DNA of 23,132 nt from Ettlia oleoabundans. Lineage: Eukaryota; Chlorophyta; Chlorophyceae; Chlamydomonadales. The notes beneath the pieces are model-generated. The model was not told the DNA's origin, ran no database searches, and was given only the letters and a program-made list of their open reading frames with translations. Of the stretch, positions 1 to 8,801 are shown piece by piece. Position 1 is the stretch's first letter. Each line of letters opens with the position of its first letter. Where the stretch lies: contig JAAMXP010005803.1 of NCBI GenBank assembly GCA_019693395.1, positions 1-23,132 of the forward strand. Direction: 5' to 3'. Both the position numbers and the translations under genes were made by a program.

Positions 1-2726
1 GGTGGGGGGGGCGGGCGGGCAAGGCAGGCACACCACCATGACGTCTGTGCACAGCTGAAGAAGGCGACCTCTTCGCATCGATGCCTTATTCAGACCATGC
101 CATCGAGCGTCCAAGCCATGCTTCACAGCCATCCTGGTAGATGCAGCCCCCGGGGCATACGGCTACCAACCACACAACCCACAGACGCACCTGTAGGGCG
201 CCATCTTAGAATTACTCCACACATTTCCGTCAAAGGGCATGTACTCGATGAACCGCACGTTGATGGGGGCATCGCGTGTGAGGTCCACAAATGCCGGCAC
301 CTCATCCTCATTCACCCCGCGCATCACCACCACGTTGACCTTGACTGCAGCGAGTGACAAAGTCAGAGCATAGGAGAAAACAGGGATGGACGGAAATGCT
401 GAGGGCAGAAGGGCTGGAGAGGGTGAGGAAAACACATCGCAGTTATGATGCTACAAGAATATCACAGAAAAGCCTCCCAGTCGCCAGTGCATGCCAACCA
501 CCTTGCAATCCACACAACCACGGCAGCTGTAGCACCCACCTGGGTCATAGCCGAGGTCAACGGCCTGCTGTATGGTGGCCAGCACACGGTCGTGTCCCTG
601 CCGGCGAGTCATCTGCACAAACCGCTCCGGCTGCAGAGTGTCTAGGCTGATGTTCAGCAGGCTGAGGCCTGCAGGAGGAGGGCGAGGTTTGCAGGATGCA
701 GGATGGGGCAGAGCAGGGCTGGGAGGCAAGTCAGCACTGGTAGGGCACTGGTAAGGCGGTGGCACCAGCAGCACATGCCAAGGCGGTGTCCCGTGAGGCA
801 AGCAGATTTAAGCAACGGACGTACTTGAAGCGTTCATAATACACAGGGCATGCAGGGGTTATGCGCGCTACAAAGCAGATACATTCTACCCCATGCATGT
901 CTTCCAGCCCTTGCCGGCCGTCTACCTAGCAGGCTGTGCACACCTGCCTCCTTCAGCGCCGCCAGCTTGCGGCCCAGGGTGAGCCCATTGCTGGTGATGC
1001 CTACCGCTTTCACCCCAGGAAGCTGGCTCAGCTGACCCGTCAGCTCAACCAAGTCTGAAATAAAGCAGGCAGGCAAGCAGGCAGGAAGGTAGGCAGGCAA
1101 GCAGGAGTCAGTTGCGTAAAAAAAGGCAGATAGGCAGGCAGGCAAGCATCAAATGAGGGCTCCTAAACAGGCGACGAACCGCCGGACTGCATCATAGCAA
1201 TCATGGGTGCTACAATTTGCTAAGCACTCTAATGGACCATATTTTCATGTTGAGGATTGCTGTGCTCCTGGCATGCAAAGCGCGCAGGCTGTGCTTACCT
1301 GATCGCAGCGTAGGCTCGCCGCCCGTCAGCCTGATTTTGTCCACCCCCGCACCCGCAAACAGGCCGGCCTGCACAGCATTTGCACCGAGTTGGTGTGTTG
1401 CAGTGACGCGATAGTCTGGCTGGCGCGCCTGGGTTGAAAGGCAAACGACTGCTCTTGTGTGGATGGTTGCTGACTGCTGCACATGCTGGGCTTGCTTGTT
1501 TTGGCCTGAGATTGGCTCCCTCTTGTTCCCTGAGTAGGACAGCCGGTGCACTGTTAGGCTGCAAACCCTAGCTGTGCCTGCTGCGGCTACCGTGCCTTGT
1601 GCATGGCGCCAACTGCTGTACATGCTCAGGCTGTTGTGCTTGGTGTCTGGTGCCGCTGCTGTGCCTGCTGAGGCTCACCAGGCGCAGCACCTCCTCTGTG
1701 CTCAGCAGCTCCGGGCGAGGGGTGAGGTCCACCCCTTCCTCAGGCATGCAGTACAGGCAGCGCAGGTTGCACCGCTCGGTCAGGCTGATGCGCAGGTAGG
1801 TGTGCTTGCGCCTGCAGGAGGGCCACGGGGCAGGTACCGGGGTGAAACAAAGCGGCATGTAATAATGAGTTCATGTGCATGCACACAAGGTAAGAGTATG
1901 CATTCGCTGTTGTTTACGGTGGGAGTGGGATAAGGTGAAACAACAACAAAAGGCCAGGGTGTGCAGCGACATGACCGTGCTGCTTGCAGGCCCCCCAACT
2001 ATGCCAAGCAGAGCCTGGCTTGTGCCAAACGTTAACGCTGGAGCATGCCATGGCAGGCGGCTTGGGTTGTATGTGCGTGACCAAGGGCTAGCGCCAGCAT
2101 CAGGCCGCCACCCACCCAAAAGTGTCGGTGAGCATCTGCTCTCCCGATATCTCCTGCTGATTTCGCTGCACTGCTGCCACAACCTCCCTCCAATCCAGGA
2201 CATTGTTGCTGCTCTCCTCGCCGCTGCTGTCGTCCTGCTGTGCAGGGGCCGCTGCTGGTGGCATGCTGCTTTTGGCGACCGCGCTGCTGGCAAAGCCGCC
2301 GCCGCCACCACAGGAGGTGCTGTGGGCACTGCGTAGCCGCTCTGCCACTTGTTGCGCGCTAGGCCATGACGCGCCTGCAGACTCATCCTGGTGTCGCTGA
2401 GGCGCGGCGGCGCTGTTAGCCATTTCTCGGAGGCGGCGGCGGTAGTCTTCAAGCTGGTGCTGGCTGGCGGCACCATGATATGCGTGGTCGGCACGCTCAT
2501 CATCACTTGCATAGGCGGGCTGCGGCAAGGCAGACTGCCAACGCTGCTGCTGGTGCTGCTGGGAAGGGTAAGCTACCTGTTGTTGATGCGGATGTGCTGG
2601 CTGCTGCACATCTTGCTGGCAGGTGCCACCGACTGCCAGCCCTATGCAGCTGGCGGCGGCAGGGTTGGTGGCCGCTGCGCCTCGGGCTACTAACGTCGGC
2701 AGCGCCGATGCTCCTCGGCGCAGCAT
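1..2726 (-). CDS. CNX2: CNX2/MoaA, GTP 3',8-cyclase (Mo cofactor step 1), 3' end outside window
   Basis: Radical-SAM enzyme that, with CNX3/MoaC, converts GTP to cyclic pyranopterin monophosphate, the first step of molybdenum cofactor synthesis, in the mitochondrial matrix. Six exons are visible (minus): 2726-2116, 1811-1679, 1368-1299, 1054-944, 668-540, 344-191. All phases close and all donors are GT. Bases 190-1 look intronic, so the C-terminal 4Fe-4S cysteines lie beyond the edge. The radical-SAM motif is [11 protein letters not shown] (Cys 218, 222, 225 in this model), followed by the SAM-binding [10 protein letters not shown], then [25 protein letters not shown] and [12 protein letters not shown], all in the family order. 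The start at 2726 is the first ATG in frame; an upstream GTG is not credible. The first residues, [19 protein letters not shown], look like a mitochondrial presequence. About 190 residues rich in Ala, Gln, His and Ser precede the catalytic core, longer than in the plant homologues I know. Family call is firm; exact N-terminus is moderate. Confidence 0.93.
1065..1146. repeat. imperfect GGCA/AGCA tetranucleotide repeat in CNX2 intron 3/4 region
   Basis: A run of GCAGGCAG- and GGCAAGCA-type units, interrupted by a short A tract near 1118-1124, fills the intron just upstream (in gene sense) of exon 4. On the coding strand it reads as CCTGCCTG pyrimidine-rich sequence, so it lies in or near the polypyrimidine tract of that acceptor. 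Similar short CAGG-type repeats recur at about 6347-6375 and 8951-8975 in introns of other minus-strand genes. Confidence 0.75.
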
Positions 2727-3402
2727 AATAATGCTCGGGTTGCAGAGGAGGAATACAGGCGGAGGACACACCCCGGGGCCAGCAATGCAGGAGAGGGCTT
2801 TGGACGGTAAGGCCCGCTACACTTACAGTAATAGATAACAGAACAGTGGGATATGCCAGAGGGCGCTATTGGTCTCCAGCACATCACAGGGGCACACTGG
2901 ACTCACGATGCTCAGCCACCTGGCTCCATGGCCCCTGTGAAACCAGCGCTCGGGGGTTGCTGGAGTCACAAATCCTCACATGATTTATCTCAAGCTTGCA
3001 TCAATATGCACCACTTGCTTAATTAAAGCCTGCGGCGGCGTGACTTAGGGACGACTCTACTCCCTGTCCCCACCTCGCTGCCAGGAAGCCTACGGTCGCG
3101 CACCTGCCTCCTGCTTGAGGCGCACCCCTTCAAACACCTCTCCTTGGCCTGAGTGTATCACTCGACATCTTACAGTAGCACTTCATGCGTTTGATCTACC
3201 CAGAATCATACGTTAGAATTAAGCAGATGCATCACCACGTGAAGCATTCCCTTCTGCTCCTCTCCACCCGCCTGCTCGACACCAGGCTGCCAGCCTCTGC
3301 TTGAACGGTTGAACGGTTGAGCTCGACATGCTCACATTTGGGCGGAACTATCCTGCAGACAGCCAGCCAGACCATTTGATGCATGGAATCCATCCAGTTG
3401 CA
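2727..3402. other. intergenic: CNX2 upstream region and 3' flank of the two-RRM gene
   Basis: No gene is supported here. The right part is the 3' flank of the minus-strand RRM gene ending at 3510; the left part should hold the CNX2 5' UTR and promoter. A further TGTAA on the minus strand lies at 3174-3170. A tandem 8-base unit (TTGAACGG twice, then TTGAG) sits at 3301-3321. On the minus strand, around 3153-3082, there is a short exon-like open stretch between a plausible acceptor and donor, but it matches nothing I recognise. Confidence 0.5.
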
Positions 3403-3407
3403 TTACA
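3403..3407 (-). promoter_or_regulatory. putative TGTAA polyadenylation signal of the two-RRM gene
   Basis: TGTAA on the minus strand, about 105 bases after the stop codon at 3510. TGTAA is the usual chlorophyte poly(A) signal. It is the first such motif after the stop; a second lies at 3174-3170. Confidence 0.45.
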
Positions 3408-3509
3408 GGGCGGCACAACTAGACAGGTCGGACCACAGGCACAGCCTTCATGCCGCACAGCCGCAGCGGCAGCAGAGGCGTTCAATGATGAGGAGGCGCT
3501 GCCCCTGCG

Positions 3510-5778
3510 CTATACCTGCCATCTCACTGTAATTACCTCATAACGCCCCTCGTGCCTGTCCTGCCGCTGGCGGTAACCGTCCTGCCTCTGACCCCTCGCT
3601 GGAAAATCGTCCAGCTTGGCAGTAAGCACCCGGCTGCCCAGGGTCGACCCATCAAGCACCTGCAGTAGCGGCATCGTGAACCGAGGGGATCGCTGACAAG
3701 GGTTCAGCAGCAGGGTGCATGATGTGTAATCCTTGCTTAGGTTTAGTGTGCCACAGGGTTAAGAAGCCCTCCCCACAATGAATACTCGCGAACATAGTTA
3801 GATATAGCAGGTGCAAGTGCGAGTGACCCATCAGTGCAACGCTTACCTAGCATACGGCAGGAGCAGCTGCACAACATAATGTACCCAGCAGCTGTACAAC
3901 TCACATCAATGATGCGCTTCGCGTCTTCTGGAGTGGCCATGTGCAGAATGCCCCATCCCCTGCTGGTCCTGTCGATGTTTGTGCGCAAATTAACGCGCAC
4001 GAGTGCGTCGGGGCTGCCCCCTTCCTCCATCAGGGCACGCCTGCAGCCAAACACAGCATGTGCAGCGCTGGTTGGTAGGCATGCATGACAAAGCCCACGG
4101 AGCCAACAACCCTGCCTTCCTTTCAACCTGCCCTGCCAGGGATTGCGAGAAGAACTAGCAGGCGGCATGAAAGCGTCCAGGACTGAGCCGGCAATCACGG
4201 GTTAAAAAACAGCATAGCGCTGACGGCTGCGCTGCGCTACAGCTGTATGTGCATGCGGTACCATGGCAATACAGCCACGCACTTGGCCAGATCCTTCAGG
4301 TCCTGCCAGCCATATTCGCCCATTGGGAGGCCGTGCACCACCACCCGGGTGTCTGGCTGCAAGCATGGCATGAAGGATCGGAGGGCGCAGGTCAGAACAC
4401 AAGAACACAAAGGCGGGGCGCGGGGCATAGGGCATGCAGTAAGGGGTGGAGTGTCCTTCCAGTGTGCTAAGAAAGACTGTACACTTTCTAAGCCACCGGC
4501 AGCCGGCCCCAAGCAGCAAAGAGGAAACCCTGCCTTTGCGTTGCTGGCGAGGCTGCTGTTTCAGCTGCAGTGTAGGGCTTACAGCTTCGGGGTTGGACCA
4601 CTGCCTGCGGGGACGGCCCGTCTCCCTTGAGGTGTTACGTGTCCTTGCGTCCCTGCGCTGAGCCGGCGGCTGGCCATGGTCCTCCCTGCACACCAATCAG
4701 AGAAGACTGACACATGACAACCAGTTGTATCAGGCAAGCGAATGATGCCGGCTTGGGCTGCCCCCCAGCCAAACACCACAATAAGCAGAAGGGGCCTGCG
4801 CAAACGAACTGACATTGACAGTCGCAGCCAAAACCACAGGAGCAGCCGCAGCAAACAGGGCTACAGCCAGCAACTCAACCCAATATAACCCAACTCGACT
4901 ATACTTGGACCACAAATGCCACCCCATGCCACAGCCCAGCATCCCGAAGAGCCCCCCCAACAGAGCGAACCCAACTTGCACCACTCACCGCACGGTCAGG
5001 TCCCGCCCCTCGAACTGTGAGCCATTCAACTTCTCCAGTGCTTCTGCAGCCGCCGCTTCCTCCTCAAATTCCACGAAACCAAAACCCAGTGACCTTATAT
5101 TGCCGTTTTGGTCCTGCCTGCGCACGATGCGCGTGCTGCGCAGGGTGCCGAACTGGGCAAAGTGGTCTTCCAGTGCCTGCGCCAGTGGTCAGTTGGGTGC
5201 ATGAGGTGGAGGCGCGCGGGGGCGTGCACAAGAAATCGGCTTAAGGCATCGTGATTTGTCTCGACCAAACACAGGGCAGCGCTAGCCGAAGCCAATGAGG
5301 CTTTGCCTGCTGTTACCACGCTGTTGCGTACCTGGTCGGTGGTGCTCCAGGAGATGTTTTGGACAAACAGGCGCGTCTTTGGGGGCTTGACGTTGCCCGC
5401 GCTGCCGTCGTCAGCTGCGATGGCGCTGAACTGCTCAGCGGGGGCAGGGCTGTCAGAAACGGGAGTGCTGTCGAAACTGATAGCGGGTTCGGAACCAGCC
5501 CCAGCGGCGTCCGCTGCTGCAACCTCGCTGTCGGCTTGGCTGCTGGAGGGGCCCTCCGCTGCCTCTGCCGCAGCAGAGTACCATCTGCTACTTTGTACGG
5601 GGCACAGCAGCTGCTGGAGCTGCTGCTGCTGAACTGCAAAGTTCATGCCCATTGCTGGCAGCGTCGCCAAGCGTTGAGCACCCGTCGCCATCAGCACGAC
5701 CGGCGCCGCTGATGAGTAGCCGGCGGCGGCTATCCCACGGCCCGCCAGCACCGGGAAGCGGCGCAAAATTGAAGACAT
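3510..5778 (-). CDS. two-RRM RNA-binding protein with a mitochondrial presequence
   Basis: Six exons (minus): 5778-5332, 5176-4989, 4685-4583, 4356-4283, 4040-3905, 3659-3510; about 365 residues, all phases closed, all GT donors. The start at 5778 has the good context ACCACCATGT; the only upstream in-frame start-like codon is TTG. Residues 1-70 are rich in Arg, Ala and Ser without acidic residues and end in SRWYSAAA, typical of a mitochondrial targeting peptide. An acidic Ala/Ser linker follows. RRM1 (about 135-212) has RNP2 LFVQNI and RNP1-like SLGFGFVEF. A basic linker (REDHGQPPAQRR...) leads to RRM2 (about 247-335) with RVVVHGLP, WQDLKDL and SRGWGILHM, ending VLTAKLDDF. RRM2 is closest in style to the last RRM of the gene at 17138-20612. 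Likely role: binding or processing of mitochondrial RNA; target unknown. The last intron or stop could differ, because a GTAATT donor-like site lies just before the TAG. Confidence 0.82.
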
Positions 5779-6017
5779 GGTGGTTTGGTTGATGTGTGCG
5801 GGCTGATGCGCCAATCAGACGGTGGCGGCGGCAAGATGGGCCTGAGAAGCAAGCCGGTCTGGTGCTAATTTTGCTTAAAACTTGTTCACAGATGTAATTG
5901 GTCTTGGGTTGAGCCTCGCCGGCGTGGATTTGGACTTGTTGGGGAGGTGGCACGCCCAGGTGGCGGAGCTGCGTCCACTAGTCAGGGCAGCCTGGTTTCA
6001 ATACTTCAGTTCTGCCA
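5779..6017. other. intergenic: promoter/5' UTR of the two-RRM gene
   Basis: Compact interval between the start of the two-RRM gene and the 3' end of DUF7918-like copy A, both on the minus strand. It must contain the promoter and 5' UTR of the former. I see no TATA box at a convincing position and no other gene. Confidence 0.45.
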
Positions 6018-6022
6018 TTACA
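6018..6022 (-). promoter_or_regulatory. putative TGTAA polyadenylation signal of DUF7918-like copy A
   Basis: TGTAA on the minus strand about 80 bases after the stop codon at 6103-6101, a normal distance for a chlorophyte 3' UTR. No equivalent motif is visible within about 150 bases after the stop of copy B. Confidence 0.5.
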
Positions 6023-6100
6023 CTGAGGCGTCAAATACGTGATAAGTAGTGAAGGTTCATCATCAGCACATGATACAGTATACAGTCAAAACCATGTGCC

Positions 6101-8038
6101 TCACACATGGTGCACCTCCTTCTTCACCGCCCGCCACGCTGGCTCCTCATCAGCGGTTAGGTCGCATTCCAGCAACTTGTTGGCCTTCCTGGCCGCCAGC
6201 ACCTCGTCATTCTCATTGAACCCCTGCATATCCAACAGGTTGAAATCAAAATGCCAACCTTCATTCACATTCAGAGCGGGTCCAGTCAGGGGGTAGGACG
6301 GAAGCCTCAGCGCCAGAGTGCTGTTAAGTAGCTGTCGCTGCCTGAAGCATGCAGGCAGGCAGAGCAGGCAGGTAGGACGCTTTGGGGATAGACTCGTGCA
6401 GTGGTGCAAGGCGCTCAACAGGGCTACGCCAGCAAGGCTGCTTCCAAATATCATGTGCAGCGACCTGCCTTGGTCAAGTCCACCACCTCCTCCTTTGCCT
6501 GCCGCTTCACTCGAGGCCCTGTTTCCTCCTGCTTCACACGGGCACCTGCCGCATCCCTCTGCTGCTGCCGATGCTGTGCATCCAGCTCCTGTTCCTGCCA
6601 GTGTGCCCGCTTGAGTGCAGCACCTGCCGTACGGAAAGACCCCGCACCCTCGGCAGCGCCCTCCTCCTGTTCTGCTGTCTCTGCAGTCCAACGGGGTTTG
6701 CAAGGCAGCCAATGGGACTTGTGTTGGACGCAGGCAATGCCTCATATTGGGTAACAGGGCATACAAGCCAAGAACCGGTGGAGCATGCACCATCGTGGCT
6801 GCTTGTGCTGAGCAAGCAGCACCCATTAAGTGACAAAACTGCCTCTTACTGTCCTTTCCTGTAGCTCTTGCCCCCTCACCTGGGAACTGCTGCAGGATGG
6901 CATGGTGCACAGGGTTGTCCCGCTTTAGTATGCCACGCAGCAGCAGCGTGGTGGCAGTCTCATATCGCAGCTCCACCACTGCCACCGGCTCGCCGCCATC
7001 AAGTAATTCGATGGCCCTCGTGTTGAAGCCGTTGCCATGCTTCACCTCACCCTTGGCGGTCGTCAATGACGGGGCCATGAAGAACTGCAGGCAGCAAAGG
7101 GTCAGGCACCACATTTCCACCTTGGGTAACACACCCTTGGTAGCACAGACAGGTACACAACTCCAGGGGACGTGCTTGTGCACGACCGATCGCAGCCAAG
7201 ACAATTTGATGCAGGTGGCACTGCTTGCAACCAAATGCTTGCCTTCTTGCCCTCTGGCAGCTTTGAAATGGAGCTGTTGGTTTGAGCTGAGCCCCGGTAC
7301 GACCCGGCTGCGTATTTGCCGCCAGTGAACCGGCCCCGGTAGACCTGCAGCACACGGGAGTCTCTAAGCTCTCTGTGCCAGCGTGAAACCATGGAGAACA
7401 TGGTTTGCACTTAATGGGAAGATGAAACCCAGGGTGGGTAGGGACGCACGCAGTCGCAGCGAGCCTGGCCTGCGCACCTTGCACTTGATGGAGCCCTCAT
7501 CGAACTTGAGGCTGGTCACTTGCTTTGCAGTTGTCTCCACAGGCTTGCTGAAAACGAAGCTCCGGTACGTGCTGCTATGGGCATCTGCATGGGGAGGCAG
7601 CAACAAGTGCCATTAAAGAAGTGCAAGCAGTATTCAAGAGTCGCTGGGAGGTCCTGATAAGTGCCCACATTTCTGTCTTGCACCACTGACCTCCATGGTC
7701 AAGGAATCCTTCAAACACGCCAGTATTTTGGGTAGTAAATAGCTTGCCGTATCCTACGTCTGTCCCATCCACACTCACATTGACCTGCAACTTACAACTG
7801 GAGGTGAGCGCCATCGGTGGAGGCAGGGTTGCACAGCGCCGCCGTCAAACGGCCCCTCGCTCACCCTGTAAAGAATGTCGGACTTGGGTTTGTAGTCAGT
7901 GTTTCGGCGGGTTACACGAACTCCAAAGCTCTCCCCAGGCGATGCCACCACGAATTTTCTCCCGTCACTGGTTGTGACCTCTGGGAAGGCTTCCCCTTCC
8001 CGACGCACCAACTGTAGGTCCCACTCGCCCAGCCTCAT
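6101..8038 (-). CDS. DUF7918-like protein, tandem copy A (function unknown)
   Basis: Seven exons (minus): 8038-7865, 7784-7691, 7584-7478, 7344-7243, 7084-6880, 6680-6469, 6223-6101; about 338 residues, all phases closed. Introns 4 and 6 use GC donors (AAG|GCAAGC and AAG|GCAGGT). The start is the first ATG in frame. The N-terminal two thirds look beta-rich and resemble, from memory, the DUF7918 family: FVVASPGESFGVRV, then VSVDGTDVGYGKLF, then FVFSKPVETT, then KVYRGRFTGGKY. A charged tail follows, with Gln/Ala-rich residues 228-275, VKQE (276-279), a basic patch, and EEVVDLTK (VVDLT 293-297). It ends in a 40-residue segment, GFNENDEVLAARKANK onward, containing VKKE (331-334). VKQE and VKKE fit the SUMO-acceptor consensus, and the acidic-flanked VVDLT fits a SUMO-interacting motif. 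No catalytic motif is seen. A nuclear regulatory role is a guess only. Confidence 0.68.
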
Positions 8039-8801
8039 GTGCTCAGCAGAGCGGGAAACTATCGACAAGTTTCAAGACAACCAAAGGCAGCCGGGAAGGC
8101 AGTGTGGTACCCCTTTGTTTCGCAAACAGCGTACTGGGCTGGGGATGGGAGTCGGAATGCGACAGCGGTTCCCAAAGAGTGCTGTCAACCAAGGAAAGAC
8201 GCCCAGTCACCGCAGCGTGCACGGCGGCACGGTGGCGGCAACTCGCAGTCAGGAGAACACTGGCATGTTGAGCAAGAACCCATCATGAGGTTAGGGTGAG
8301 GAATGCATGTAACGTGCAGAATGTCATGGTTAAATGTTTGATTGAAGGATAAAGTTGCCGACTATGCCGCCGATGCATTGGCCGGCCTGCTGGGGTGTCG
8401 CCTACAGGGCAGCAGCGGGGCGCCGCTGGAGAGATTGACCCTGTCCCAAGCACATGTGTACCCCTATGACTCATACGATCAACTGCAAGCAGCCACCTAC
8501 TACCTACTAAACATGTTGTCTATGATTTAAGTGGCACTCCAAGGGAGCACATGACAGCATCATCCATGCGGCTCTTAGCGCGCTGAGGCATGGGCCCCCC
8601 CTTTGAGTCTCTACAGGTTCGCGCCTCAACAGCTCATTTCTGGCCTCCAATCACTTGCCTTATGCAATCAAGTAATCACAGTATACCGATGAAATCGGTA
8701 AGCATACAATTATACATACAGTCAACCTGCAGAAGCAGACCATCAGCTGTGCCCCTCGTGCGATAATGCGCAAAGCACCTCCCCGGCATCGCCTCACACG
8801 C
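8039..8801. other. intergenic between DUF7918-like copies A and B
   Basis: Spacer between the two tandem copies, holding the promoter of copy A and the 3' flank of copy B. A short plus-strand open stretch around 8342-8530 begins at TTG, not ATG, and resembles nothing I know. I see no transposon ends, target-site duplications or long repeat that would explain how the duplication arose. Confidence 0.45.

Noticed and set aside
1..190. Search for the next CNX2 exon at the left edge
   Set aside because: After the AG|GTGCGT donor at 190 I found no stretch resembling the next conserved MoaA segment. The G-rich bases 1-31 are C-rich on the coding strand and could be the pyrimidine tract before an exon outside the window.
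4730..4984. Minus-strand open frame of 84 codons with two hydrophobic, membrane-like stretches
   Set aside because: It lies wholly inside intron 2 of the two-RRM gene, begins at GTG rather than ATG, and retaining the intron meets TGA at once in the host frame. No homology recognised.
6224..6290. Open extension NVNEGWHFDFNLLDMQ directly before exon 7 of copy A
   Set aside because: In copy B the corresponding sequence is unrelated while the following exon is nearly identical, and CAG precedes GGG in both, so this is intron in A rather than coding.
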